Source: a bacterium (lineage in GTDB: Bacteria; Bdellovibrionota_C; UBA2361; SZUA-149; JAEUWB01). Taken from it: DNA of 64,000 bases. The stretch is from contig JAEUWB010000011.1 in NCBI GenBank assembly GCA_016786595.1, positions 22,012 through 86,011 on the forward strand, written 5' to 3'. Positions 34,871-43,997 of this stretch are shown here, piece by piece. The stretch's first letter is position 1. Each line of letters starts with the position of its first letter. The position numbers and the translations under genes are program-made. Below the pieces are notes generated by a model. It ran no database searches, was not told the DNA's origin, and saw only the letters and a program-made list of their open reading frames with translations.

Positions 34871-34871
34871 A

Positions 34872-35270
34872 ATGATTATCGATGCTTCAGTAGCGTTGAG
34901 CTGGGTGATTCCTGGAGAAAATTCAGAATTAGCGGACCAAATCAAAGCATCAATTTTATCTCATGGCGCAATTGTGCCTCAACTTTGGATCTATGAAATC
35001 GGAAATGCCTTGTTGATGTCAGTGCGTCACAAGAGAATTAAGAAATCGAGTTTATTTGGGATTTATCAGGCCTTGCAAACACTGCCAATCGAGGTTGAAA
35101 TTGCCCCTCCTCCGGGAGGACATTTAGAGGTCTTACGGTTGGCGAGTGAAAGCGAACTAACAGTCTATGATGCGACATACCTAGAGTTGGCAATTCGCAA
35201 AGCACTACCTCTAGCTACGTTCGATAAGTCGCTGCAAGTAGCGGTCCGCAAATACAATCTTGAATTGTAG
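34872..35270 (+). CDS. VapC-family PIN-domain toxin
   Basis: Metal-dependent RNase toxin; VapC enzymes cut tRNA or rRNA when free. 132 residues from ATG 34872 (GGTAGGAA upstream lies in the antitoxin end). Acidic residues of the PIN site appear in IDASVALSW (Asp4), LWIYEIGNALL (Glu), YDATYLELA (Asp) and ATFDKSL (Asp). Paired with the Phd-type antitoxin directly upstream. Confidence 0.9.
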   Translation: MIIDASVALSWVIPGENSELADQIKASILSHGAIVPQLWIYEIGNALLMSVRHKRIKKSSLFGIYQALQTLPIEVEIAPPPGGHLEVLRLASESELTVYDATYLELAIRKALPLATFDKSLQVAVRKYNLEL

Positions 35271-35320
35271 TAGTTTGTGCGAAATCTTAGAGGAGTTTTT
35301 GCGGGCAATTAAAAATTTTT

Positions 35321-35353
35321 AGGCGTCCAGTAAAATCAATTTACTGGACGCCT
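35321..35353 (-). terminator. 14-bp perfect hairpin terminator of the coiled-coil lipoprotein gene
   Basis: AGGCGTCCAGTAAA (35321-35334) pairs exactly with 35340-35353 around 5 nt. On the minus strand the stem is followed by AAAAATTTTT, and it lies 22 bp beyond the stop at 35375. It also closes off the convergent toxin gene. Confidence 0.65.
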
Positions 35354-35374
35354 AGGCTTAGGCGCAGACTAGTT

Positions 35375-35800
35375 TTATCTACGCACGCAACCCATGCCGT
35401 TATCTAAGCGAATATCTTTGCAGCCGTGTTTGCGTTCCTCTGAGCTACACTTTCTTTCGCTTGGACTAAAGCCTGCGGGACAGCGTTCTTCGCGTCGACG
35501 TTCAGCTTCGCGTCTTTCAGCCTCACGACGAGCCTCTTCCTCGCGTCGACGTTGGTCGGCTAGACGATCGCGCTCGTTTTCGAGATGATCCCGCTCACGT
35601 TCTAATTTGCGATGTTCTTCGCGAATACGCTCGCGCTCTCGATCGCGATAGTAGTCTGAACGACCATAGTCATGGCCATTATAGTAAGGGTCAGGCCTAC
35701 CATAGCCACCGTAGCCACTGCCGTAATTTGGGTCGAGATCGGCGCAGCCACTGAGAGTTGCTAACAATAAAATCACAAAGAAAAATGATCTACTTTCCAT
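35375..35800 (-). CDS. Arg/Glu-rich coiled-coil lipoprotein
   Basis: 141 residues. Signal peptide with lipobox LSGC (Cys19) and Asp at +3, which in enterobacteria would not block sorting. Residues ~22-50 are Gly/Tyr/Asp-rich (PDPYYNGHDYG). Residues ~50-106 form a very charged Arg/Glu helix (REEHRKLERERDHLENERDR), probably a single long coiled coil. The C-terminus carries four cysteines (CPAG, KCSS, HGCKD, GCVRR). Membrane-tethered; partner unknown. Convergent with the toxin gene. Confidence 0.65.
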   Translation of the reverse strand: MESRSFFFVILLLATLSGCADLDPNYGSGYGGYGRPDPYYNGHDYGRSDYYRDRERERIREEHRKLERERDHLENERDRLADQRRREEEARREAERREAERRREERCPAGFSPSERKCSSEERKHGCKDIRLDNGMGCVRR

Positions 35801-35905
35801 GAATGTCCTGGTTACTAAAGCGGATAAAAAATAATTACATCGTAGATAGCAAATTTAAAGAAAAGTGGGAAAGTCTGCTGAGTTTTGGAAAGAAAACCTT
35901 ATTTT

Positions 35906-35935
35906 CAGGGCCTGACAAGCTGTTGTCAGACCCTG
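35906..35935 (-). terminator. Hairpin terminator after the exported unknown protein
   Basis: CAGGG-C-CTGACA (35906-35917) pairs with TGTCAG-A-CCCTG (35924-35935): a stem of 11 pairs with one mismatch. On the minus strand it lies 11 bp past the stop at 35947 and is followed by AAAATAAGGTTTTC. Confidence 0.5.
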
Positions 35936-35946
35936 ATTTTGTCTAC

Positions 35947-36714
35947 TTAGCGCAGCAACCTCCCCAGCTCGTATGCGTTGATGCCAGCATCTTCCGCAGT
36001 TTCAGGATTCTCCTCGTTGAAGTGATCGCAGGTAGTGCCGAAGTAAACTGGCCCAGCAATTCGGCTTCTTGGCGAGAAGATAGCCGAAGTCCGACTCGCG
36101 TCAATCCGCCCGATTTCTGTCCAGCTGCCTGCAAGGGGCCTGGCAAACTCAACAGGATTCCAGACATCTCCCGAGGTTTGAGCATTTTTCCAAGTCATTG
36201 TCTGATAGACTTTACCACGCAACTCCTCGGAAATTCTTAGTCCGAATGCTTGAGCAATGACACCTGTCCCACGACTCGAACCAGTATTGATCCCATCGGC
36301 TAAGATTACTACACGCTTGCCTTGGAGGGAGAGCGATTTTAGCAGTTCAGCTGAAGCTCGACTTCGAGGGTCACCGGGCCAGAAGAGGTAACTTCCTTCT
36401 TCATCGCTTTGTCGCAAGGTGATCACGATGCCATCAACTGTTGGTCCGATGATCGGTAACTGTTCGTGCAAGTCGCCAGAACCGATTGGCACCCATTCAA
36501 CTGGTTGTCCAAGCCCGGCAACAAAACTGGGAGTAACGATATCATTGACATTGCGACCGGCTGGCATCGAGAAGTCGTAGCCAGAAATAGTTGCAATTCT
36601 CAAAGTCGTTGGTTGAGTCAGTCTTAGCGGGTTCGCGAAAGTTGCTTGAACAGTCGCTACTACCATAAAGACAAATAACAATGCGGTTACCCGCTGTATA
36701 CGTGTCATCTGCAT
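35947..36714 (-). CDS. Exported protein of unknown function
   Basis: 255 residues with an N-terminal signal peptide (hydrophobic ~9-24, ending TFAN). The mature protein contains an ATISGYDFSMPAGR segment, VVILADGINTGSSRGTG and a C-terminal segment CDHFNEENPE. The GxxxGSSRGTG turn could belong to an alpha/beta fold, but I do not recognise a family. ATG 36708 is an alternative start. The gene sits alone between hairpins in an accessory-looking stretch. Confidence 0.55.
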   Translation of the reverse strand: MQMTRIQRVTALLFVFMVVATVQATFANPLRLTQPTTLRIATISGYDFSMPAGRNVNDIVTPSFVAGLGQPVEWVPIGSGDLHEQLPIIGPTVDGIVITLRQSDEEGSYLFWPGDPRSRASAELLKSLSLQGKRVVILADGINTGSSRGTGVIAQAFGLRISEELRGKVYQTMTWKNAQTSGDVWNPVEFARPLAGSWTEIGRIDASRTSAIFSPRSRIAGPVYFGTTCDHFNEENPETAEDAGINAYELGRLLR

Positions 36715-36879
36715 ATCCTGAAAAGCCCAGCTAGAGATAAAACCTTTTTGCCAGAGACTTTCCGTTCATGAATGCTGATCATCCACGAAAAGCCTTTTCT
36801 TGATAATTCTACCCGCAGAAATTTTGTGTATAGTGTAACTCGCGCTATAGACTATAGAAACAGGAAGAGTGAAGCAATC

Positions 36880-37365
36880 ATGAAAGCAATTAAGATCGCT
36901 AGTTTGAAAATCGAGGAACTACCAGAGGTTCTGGAGTTATTACGCGGCCTTGCAGAGTTCGAGAAACTTCTTGATCAGTTTGAGGTCACGCTTGAATCCT
37001 TGCGCGAACAATTTTTTTGCGAAAAACCAGTTGCTAAGATGCTAGTCGGTAGAGTTGACGACGAAATTAAAGGTTACGCGATTTACTTTAATAACTTTTC
37101 TTCATTTCGCTGTAAGCCTGGGATGTATTTAGAAGATTTATATGTCGACCCAAATACTCGAGGGCTAGGCTTAGGTAAGGCACTCCTCAAGGAAGTTGCA
37201 AGAATCGCTCAAGCTCAAGGCTGCGTGCGCTACGAGTGGGTAGTGCTTGACTGGAACACAAAAGCGCAAGAATTTTATGAGTCACTAGGAGCCAAGCCTT
37301 TAAACGATTGGATAGTATACCGCATGGAGGAAGCAGCAATTTCAAGTTTGGCCGAAGGGAAATAG
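36880..37365 (+). CDS. GNAT-family N-acetyltransferase (diamine acetyltransferase-like)
   Basis: 161 residues from ATG 36880 (AGGAAG upstream); the in-frame extension to 36772 lacks support. The acetyl-CoA-binding motif is YLEDLYVDPNTRGLGLGKALLKEV, followed by WVVLDWNTKAQEFYESLGA. The overall pattern, including YFNNFSSFRCKPGMYLEDL, is that of the spermidine/spermine acetyltransferase-like subgroup. Substrate is not provable by eye. Confidence 0.88.
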   Translation: MKAIKIASLKIEELPEVLELLRGLAEFEKLLDQFEVTLESLREQFFCEKPVAKMLVGRVDDEIKGYAIYFNNFSSFRCKPGMYLEDLYVDPNTRGLGLGKALLKEVARIAQAQGCVRYEWVVLDWNTKAQEFYESLGAKPLNDWIVYRMEEAAISSLAEGK

Positions 37366-37469
37366 TTTTCTTAGTATTGGAGCACTGGTTTGATGGGTAA
37401 ATATTGCTTCACGTGACCGCATATCGTACAGATCTTGCGATTAGCAGCAGGGGGCCGTAGTTTCCAGTC

Positions 37470-40400
37470 ATGCCATTTTGCCATTTACACACTCATACTC
37501 AATATAGCGTTCTTGATGGTGCAATTAAGATCAAAGATTTGATTGCAACTGTTAAGTCACTTGGACAAGAAAGCGTTGCCGTGACTGATCACGGAGTGAT
37601 GCACTCGGTCGTAGATTTTTACGAAGAGGCAAAAAATAACGGCATCCGTCCAATCGTCGGCTGCGAAGTCTATATCACAGCGGGTAGTCGTTTTGACCGT
37701 CGACCGGTGAAGCAAGGCGGAGCTGAAACCCACCATCTGACGTTGCTTGTGCAAAACAAGAAAGGTTTTGAAAATCTCAGCCGACTTTCCTCCTTAGGTT
37801 ATCTTGAAGGCTTCTATCACAAACCACGCATCGATTTTGATTTGCTCAAAGAACATAGCGCAGGGCTGATCTGCTTAAGCGGATGCTTAGCTAGCGAATT
37901 TGCTGCCTATGCCAGTGAGGGTCAGGAAGATCGCGCCCGCGAAATTATTGAACGCTACGCACAAGTTTTTGGTGACAGATTTTTCCTTGAAGTTCAACCG
38001 CACGACCTCAAAGAACAGCGCATGCTGAATGCCGTTGCGCGTGAGCTCGGCAAGAGTTGTGGAATTCCCTTAGTTGCCACCAATGATGCCCACTATTTAT
38101 ACCGCGATGATTTGCGTGCACATGAAGTTTTACTCTGCGTTTCTACGGGGAAACTTTTAACCGATAAAGACCGTATGCAGCATCCCGGGTGCGATCTATA
38201 TTTGAAAACAGAAGAAGAAATGTTGCGGGAGCTTCCTGATTTTGCCGATGCAGTTGAGTGCTCAGGCGAAATCGCCAAGCGCTGTGAATTGGAATTTAAT
38301 TTTAACACACATTACATGCCGCAGTTTGATATTGAGGCAGCGCCAGATGATTACTTTGCGCAACAGGCGCGGGAGGGCTTAACTCAGCGCTTTAAAGAAT
38401 ACGCATTATCCGGAAGGAAATTTTCTCCCGAACAAGTAACTGGATATGACGAGCGCTTGGAAGAAGAAATTAAGTTGATCCTACAAATGGGGTTTGAAGG
38501 CTACTTCCTTGTTGTGGCAGATTTCATCGGCTGGGCTAAATCAAACCAAATTGCAGTTGGTCCAGGCCGGGGCAGTGCTGCCGGATCACTTGTCGCTTAT
38601 GCCCTGGGCATTACAGACGTTGATCCCATCGAACACAAGCTCCTCTTCGAGCGGTTTTTAAATCCAGAACGTATTAGTTTGCCCGATATTGATATTGATT
38701 TTTGTGTAAATGGCCGCGATCGCGTGATCGAATACGTGCGCGAGCGCTATGGTCGGGAAAAAGTTGCCCAAATTGTGACCTTTGGAACGCTTAAGGCCAA
38801 GGCTGTGATTAAGGATGTCGGTCGTGTTTTGGGCTTAAGTTTTGCCGAAACCGATCGCATTGCGAAATTAATTCCCGCACCACGTCAGGGTTTTGATTTT
38901 TCAATTGCCGAAGCCCTGCAGATGGAAAAGCGTCTGAAGGAGTTTAGTGAAGGTGAAGGAGCAGAGCTAATCCAATTGGCAATGAAGTTAGAGGGACTCT
39001 CTCGACATACTTCTACTCATGCCGCAGGGATTGTGATTGCTGACAGACCTGTGATGGAATTGCTGCCCTTGATGACCGATAAGGAAGGTCAGGTTATTAC
39101 GCAACTTGCGATGGGTGCAGTTGAAAAACTTGGTCTTGTGAAATTTGACTTCCTAGGTTTGAAAACACTTACTGTTTTAGATCAGGCCTGCCGTTTAATC
39201 AGTTTAAGTGGAGCTGTGCCACCAAAATTAAGCGCCTTGCCATTAAACGACGAGCAGACTTACCGTTTAATCTCTGCTGGAAAAACAACAGGAATTTTCC
39301 AGCTCGAATCCTCTGGCATTACCGACATGGTAATTCGCTTACGCCCTAACTGCTTCGAGGATATTGTGGCGATTCTCGCCTTATATCGACCTGGGCCATT
39401 AGATGCTGGCATGGCCGATCACTTTATCAATCGCAAGCACGGCCGTGAGCCTGTGAAATATTTACATCCATTGCTGGAAACAATTCTGAAAGATACCTAC
39501 GGAATTATTCTCTACCAAGAGCAAATCATGCAAATCGCGCGCGACCTTGCAGGTTACTCGCTCGGGGATGCGGATTTATTACGCCGCGCCATGGGTAAAA
39601 AGAAGCCAGCTGAAATGGCCAAGCAACGCAAACGTTTCATTGCTGGGGCAACTGCTAAGGGGTTAACGGAAGCTCTTGCAGTAGAAATTTTTGATCAAAT
39701 GGAAACCTTTGCGCGCTACGGATTTAACCGTAGTCACTCTGTGGCCTACGCGTTAATTTCCTATCAGACTGCATATCTCAAAGCGCACTACCCACGACAA
39801 TTCTTGGCAGCATTAATGACATTTGAAATGCGTGATAGTGACAAAACGCTAAAAAATCTCAACGAATGTCGTGAGCTTGGAATTTCGATTTTACCACCTG
39901 ATGTTAACCGCGGGCTTGTCGGTTTTTCGGTAGATCGTGAGAGTATTTTGTTTGGGCTTGGTGCGATTAGTGGAATTGGCGAAAAAGGAGTTGAACAAAT
40001 TATTGATGAGCGCAATCGGGGTGGTAATTTCGTAAGCTTACTTGACTTTTGTTGTCGCGTTGATCTTTCGGCAGTGAATCATCGGACTATTGAAAATCTG
40101 ATTAAGTCTGGTGCCTTTGATTGGACTGGCACCACGCGAGCGCAGTTATTTGCTGAATTAGATGAATGCATGAGCACCGGCGCGCGCTGGAAAGCGGACC
40201 GAGATTCAAATCAAATTTCGCTGTTTGGCAATGCTCTTGGAAAAGTTTCTAAGCCAACTCAGCTTGCGCGAATGGAGCGCAAAATTCCTGAATGGCCAAG
40301 TCAAACACGGCTTAGCTATGAGCGCGAGGCTTTAGGTTTTTATTTAAGTGGACATCCACTGGAACGCTTCCGCCCGGAGCTGAGGCGTCTAGGGAGTATG

Positions 40401-40931
40401 AGCATTGAAACTTTAGAAACGCAAATTGACGGTGTGCAAGTTTTAGTGGCGGGAGTGATTAATTTTCTTAAACTGAAAAATACTAAGAAAGGAGACCGCT
40501 ACGCAACTTTCTCACTTGAAGATTTGACGAGTTACGTCGATGTGATTGTGTGGCCAGATGTTTACCAAAAAGTTCATGCTTTACTCGCTTCGGAGGATCC
40601 GATTATCGTCACAGGTCGACTTGATGTGACCGATGAAAGGCGCCAGATTATTGCTCAGGATATTCAGTCTGCAGTTACGCTTAGAGATAAAACCGCCAAG
40701 GAAGCGCTGGTGCGGGTAAGTCTTGAGCGTTGCTCTAACGAGCGTTTGCAAAAGCTTGAGTCTTTACTCAAGGAATTTAAGGGTGCCTGCCCAGTGAAAT
40801 TAATTCTAGTTTCACCAAAGCAAAGCGAAGTGGTAGTTTCTTTACCGGAAGCAATTAAAATCGAACCTTCAGAGGCGCTTTGTAATAAGGCCGAAGAGCT
40901 TTTCGGTGAACCAGTTTTGCACTTTAGGTAA
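37470..40931 (+). CDS. dnaE: DNA polymerase III alpha subunit DnaE
   Basis: Replicative polymerase catalytic subunit. 1153 residues: PHP domain at the N-terminus with HLHTHTQYS (residues 5-13) and VTDHGVMH, polymerase domain with GPGRGSAAGSLVAYALG and PDIDIDFC (Asp406, 408, 410 catalytic), the fingers/thumb blocks (YGFNRSHSVAYALISYQTAY), then helix-hairpin-helix (~840), OB-fold (~1000, VAGVINFLKLKNTKKGDRYA) and C-terminal tau-binding region. Full length for DnaE1. The PHP ligands are intact here, unlike the PHP-like protein at 33108. AI-2E permease gene follows by 3 bp. Confidence 0.97.
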   Translation: MPFCHLHTHTQYSVLDGAIKIKDLIATVKSLGQESVAVTDHGVMHSVVDFYEEAKNNGIRPIVGCEVYITAGSRFDRRPVKQGGAETHHLTLLVQNKKGFENLSRLSSLGYLEGFYHKPRIDFDLLKEHSAGLICLSGCLASEFAAYASEGQEDRAREIIERYAQVFGDRFFLEVQPHDLKEQRMLNAVARELGKSCGIPLVATNDAHYLYRDDLRAHEVLLCVSTGKLLTDKDRMQHPGCDLYLKTEEEMLRELPDFADAVECSGEIAKRCELEFNFNTHYMPQFDIEAAPDDYFAQQAREGLTQRFKEYALSGRKFSPEQVTGYDERLEEEIKLILQMGFEGYFLVVADFIGWAKSNQIAVGPGRGSAAGSLVAYALGITDVDPIEHKLLFERFLNPERISLPDIDIDFCVNGRDRVIEYVRERYGREKVAQIVTFGTLKAKAVIKDVGRVLGLSFAETDRIAKLIPAPRQGFDFSIAEALQMEKRLKEFSEGEGAELIQLAMKLEGLSRHTSTHAAGIVIADRPVMELLPLMTDKEGQVITQLAMGAVEKLGLVKFDFLGLKTLTVLDQACRLISLSGAVPPKLSALPLNDEQTYRLISAGKTTGIFQLESSGITDMVIRLRPNCFEDIVAILALYRPGPLDAGMADHFINRKHGREPVKYLHPLLETILKDTYGIILYQEQIMQIARDLAGYSLGDADLLRRAMGKKKPAEMAKQRKRFIAGATAKGLTEALAVEIFDQMETFARYGFNRSHSVAYALISYQTAYLKAHYPRQFLAALMTFEMRDSDKTLKNLNECRELGISILPPDVNRGLVGFSVDRESILFGLGAISGIGEKGVEQIIDERNRGGNFVSLLDFCCRVDLSAVNHRTIENLIKSGAFDWTGTTRAQLFAELDECMSTGARWKADRDSNQISLFGNALGKVSKPTQLARMERKIPEWPSQTRLSYEREALGFYLSGHPLERFRPELRRLGSMSIETLETQIDGVQVLVAGVINFLKLKNTKKGDRYATFSLEDLTSYVDVIVWPDVYQKVHALLASEDPIIVTGRLDVTDERRQIIAQDIQSAVTLRDKTAKEALVRVSLERCSNERLQKLESLLKEFKGACPVKLILVSPKQSEVVVSLPEAIKIEPSEALCNKAEELFGEPVLHFR

Positions 40932-40934
40932 GAC

Positions 40935-41963
40935 ATGAAAGACTTGAGTTTTGAAGAAAAGCGTTTTTTTATCATTCTTGCTGCAGCGGTTGCGACCTTG
41001 ATTTGGATTCACGAAGTTGCAGTCTTGCTTTTTGTCTCCTACGGACTTGCGCTTGCATTTGACCCCTATGTCACGCGTTACGAAGCCAAGGGACGTAGCC
41101 GAGCGCGTAGTGCGATCTTTCTTGGCACCTTAGTGCTACTTGTTGCACTGATTGTGATTCTGTTGATCGTTCCTCCGCTGATCCGTGAAACCGTTGATGT
41201 GATCGCTGAATTCCCTAGATACTTAGATTGGGTCAATGTTTTCATTCGTGAGCGCTTAGGCTCGGTTTTAAATTTTCCTAAAGACGTATCCGTGGACCAG
41301 GAAGCGCTGCGTTCAGAATTAAGACGCTTGGGTACTACTTATGCCAATGAAATTTGGGAAGTTTTAAAAACGGGAATGCTGCAAGGCTATTCAATTGGCC
41401 TTGCGCTCTTAAATATTTTATTGCTGCCATTTTTCACTTTTTACATGATTTGCGATTTGGAGCGTATCCATAGTTGGGGCGCCGAGTTAATTCCTCCGCG
41501 ATTTCGCAGTAAAACTTTAACTGTGCTCAAGCAAACACGCTCAATTCTTGGTGCCTTCGTGAAGGGCCAATTAATGGTCTGTTTTGCCCTGGGCATACTC
41601 TACAGCATTGGATTTTCAGTGATTAGCTTGCCTAATGCGATCGGCATCGGCATGAGTTCTGGGATGCTAGGAATTGTTCCTTATCTGGGCTCAACTGTTG
41701 CCTTGATTTTTGGAACACTTTTATCAGTTGTGACCTACGGAACTTTTACTGCTGTTTTCTTGGCTTGGACAGTAATTGCAGTTGTGCAGTTGCTTGAGTC
41801 ATTCGTGCTTACTCCAAAATTAGTCGGTGAAACCGTCGGCGTACATCCTTTAGTCGTCATGGTTGCTTTAATGATTGGCGGAAATTTATTTGGACTAGTT
41901 GGAATCGTGCTTGCTGTTCCTGTGGCCGCTGTTGCAAAAGTCCTGTTGCGTGAAATCAAATAG
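40935..41963 (+). CDS. AI-2E family (PerM-like) membrane transporter
   Basis: 342 residues, about eight membrane helices (~10-30, 34-48, 58-82, 150-172, 210-240, 245-270, 280-300, 310-340), with the AI-2E family pattern LPFFTFYMICDL, the central GQLMVCFALGILY and VVQLLESFVLTPKLVGETVGVHP. The family includes permeases for autoinducers, Na+ and other solutes, so substrate is uncertain. Starts three bases after dnaE stop. Confidence 0.9.
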   Translation: MKDLSFEEKRFFIILAAAVATLIWIHEVAVLLFVSYGLALAFDPYVTRYEAKGRSRARSAIFLGTLVLLVALIVILLIVPPLIRETVDVIAEFPRYLDWVNVFIRERLGSVLNFPKDVSVDQEALRSELRRLGTTYANEIWEVLKTGMLQGYSIGLALLNILLLPFFTFYMICDLERIHSWGAELIPPRFRSKTLTVLKQTRSILGAFVKGQLMVCFALGILYSIGFSVISLPNAIGIGMSSGMLGIVPYLGSTVALIFGTLLSVVTYGTFTAVFLAWTVIAVVQLLESFVLTPKLVGETVGVHPLVVMVALMIGGNLFGLVGIVLAVPVAAVAKVLLREIK

Positions 41964-41983
41964 CAACTGAATCTTCTCTAGGA

Positions 41984-42331
41984 TTAGTGTTTGCAGCAGT
42001 CTTTAACCCAAGTGCTATATTGCAGTGAAGCTTTGACTTGATCCAGGACAATTATTTCTGGGCATTGATAAGGGTGAATTTCTTCAAGCAAGCGAATTAG
42101 TGCAAGCGAGTTGTCTTGACTGGTTTTGATTAAGAGTTGCTGTTCGGTTGATTTTTCGCGCTTACCGTTCCAGTTGTAGTGCGACGTAATGTTGGCAATC
42201 ACTGAAATACATGCAGCCAATTGCTGCTGCAAGACTTTCTGGGCAAGTTCTTCTGCGGCATGAGCAGAGTCAACCGTGGTTAACACTAACACCAGATCTG
42301 GCAAGAGTTTATCTTTGATAGTTGATTGCAT
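41984..42331 (-). CDS. cutA: CutA divalent-cation tolerance protein
   Basis: 115 residues, trimeric small protein family. The diagnostic strings LTTVDSAHAAEELAQKVLQQQLAACISVI, given here in parts, then YNWNGKREKSTEQQLLIKTS and HPYQCPEIIVLD match CutA1. Linked to copper tolerance in E. coli, with general role unsettled. Convergent with the permease gene. Confidence 0.93.
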   Translation of the reverse strand: MQSTIKDKLLPDLVLVLTTVDSAHAAEELAQKVLQQQLAACISVIANITSHYNWNGKREKSTEQQLLIKTSQDNSLALIRLLEEIHPYQCPEIIVLDQVKASLQYSTWVKDCCKH

Positions 42332-42442
42332 CTGAGCCTCAGCAATACTTTTTAAGCAAATTTGTCATTTTCACTATGGTCTAAGTTTCGATGAAAGGTT
42401 ATGTGAAAATGCTTTGTGTGTGCAAGTCAGTATCTAGTAACT

Positions 42443-43975
42443 ATGAATCGTAGAGATCCAAAGAACTTAGGGTTTTTTCCGCTAGCGGTCAGTGCCACTT
42501 GCGCAGTTAAGTTATGGCAAACAAGCTTGATGCGCTCTGGCCTTGTGCTGCTTTTGACATTTGCTATCAGTCGGGCAGCCAGCGCCGAGAATAATCAACT
42601 CGCTGATGCAGCAGCAAGATTGATGCAGAAACTTCGGAGTAAGAGTAAGCTTGGCGTAGTCGTCACAGATCTTGAAACTGGCAATCAGTTATTTAAATTT
42701 AATGCTGATCAAGTACTTATGCCTGCATCTGTCATGAAAATTGTGACTAGCGTAGCGGCACTAAAGTATCTGGGAAGTGATTATAAAATACCTACAGAGG
42801 TTTTTTCAGAACTTACGCCGAATCAACACGGAGCAATTGGTTCGCTTTATATCCGCGGTTACGGAGACCCGCTCTTAGATACCAGTGATATTGAAGAAAT
42901 GTCTTTGGCCGTCTCGCGGCGAGGTGTGCGTGAAATTAATGACATCGTAGTGGATAACTCTCTGTTTGTTGACCCGTTCCCTGCATCGGGGGCTAAGGCT
43001 TATCAAGCTGGGACAAGTGCGCTTACGCTAAATCAAAATACGCTAACTCTTGAGGTTTACCCGGGGGGCTCAGGCGAACGTGCAAGTGTGTATTTACCAG
43101 CGGGCAGCCCTTTTATCGTTGATAATCAAGTGCAAACTTCGAGTCGTGCAGTCAATCAAATTACAGTGATCGAAACTGGAGTAATACAAAAGGGCGGGGA
43201 ATTTTTTCAAAACACAAGCGGGCAATTGCCCACCCTCAAAATTTCCGGAAAAATTGGTGGGCTCTCTCGACCAGCAAGTTACCGGCGAGCATTATTAAAT
43301 CCCGAGATGGCAGTGGCTAATACCTTTGCTGAATATTTCAGGCGTCAGGGTATTAAAATTAAAGGACAACTGCGCATTGGAGCGACTCCAGGTAATGCGC
43401 GCTTGATTGATTCGTTTGAATTTTCGACTCTTGCCGATGCGATTCGAGAAATGAATCACACCAGTAATAACGTGGTTGCAAATCAATTACTATTTGCTTT
43501 AGGTCAAGATGCTAAAGGGTATTTTCGCAGCCATCTCGGGATCGAACGGATTCATGCAATGTTAGCCGAACTGGAATGCGCTGCTGGGTCATACGCAGTT
43601 TATGATGGGTCGGGCTTAAGCAAGAAAAATCGCATTACTGCAAGTTGCCTGAGTCGCGTGCTGCGTTATGCCTATCATGACTTTTCAATTGCCCCTGATT
43701 TTATTGCCTCGTTTAGCCGCTTTGGTCACACGGGCACTCTGCGTAAGCGTAAACTTAGGCCAAGAAATAGTAGTGCATTGAAGGTCTTGTCGCGCGAGAC
43801 TCAGGCGGATAGTGTTTGGGCTAAAACTGGGACACTAGCAGGAGTGACAGCTTTGGCGGGCTATGCAACGACAGGCTCGAATCGCCGCGTTGCGTTTGTG
43901 ATTTTAAGCAATAGCGGTGGAGCGAGATCGCTAGAAAATGAAATTGTTAAATTGATTATTGGATCGAAAATTTAA
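42443..43975 (+). CDS. dacB: D-alanyl-D-alanine carboxypeptidase/endopeptidase (PBP4, S13)
   Basis: Trims peptidoglycan cross-links and stem peptides in the periplasm. 510 residues from ATG 42443; ATG 42530 gives the neatest signal peptide (cleavage ASA|EN), GTG 42416 also exists. The SxxK motif is PASVMKIV, SxN is HTSNNVVANQ, and KTG is WAKTGTLAG. The large inserted domain between SxxK and SxN, typical of PBP4, spans about 110-330. The stop is followed by a lytic transglycosylase gene within 22 bp. Confidence 0.93.
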   Translation: MNRRDPKNLGFFPLAVSATCAVKLWQTSLMRSGLVLLLTFAISRAASAENNQLADAAARLMQKLRSKSKLGVVVTDLETGNQLFKFNADQVLMPASVMKIVTSVAALKYLGSDYKIPTEVFSELTPNQHGAIGSLYIRGYGDPLLDTSDIEEMSLAVSRRGVREINDIVVDNSLFVDPFPASGAKAYQAGTSALTLNQNTLTLEVYPGGSGERASVYLPAGSPFIVDNQVQTSSRAVNQITVIETGVIQKGGEFFQNTSGQLPTLKISGKIGGLSRPASYRRALLNPEMAVANTFAEYFRRQGIKIKGQLRIGATPGNARLIDSFEFSTLADAIREMNHTSNNVVANQLLFALGQDAKGYFRSHLGIERIHAMLAELECAAGSYAVYDGSGLSKKNRITASCLSRVLRYAYHDFSIAPDFIASFSRFGHTGTLRKRKLRPRNSSALKVLSRETQADSVWAKTGTLAGVTALAGYATTGSNRRVAFVILSNSGGARSLENEIVKLIIGSKI

Positions 43976-43997
43976 TTTATCGTGAGTGGTTTTGGCG

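Noticed and set aside
35803..36240. A plus-strand frame of 145 codons
   Set aside because: It covers the 3' part of the exported-protein gene in antisense and begins inside a terminator region; no signal, domain or start signal.
37470..40931. Possible error-prone DnaE2
   Set aside because: Full-length PHP, polymerase, HhH, OB and C-terminal regions fit the replicative DnaE, and no imuB or lexA neighbours are present.
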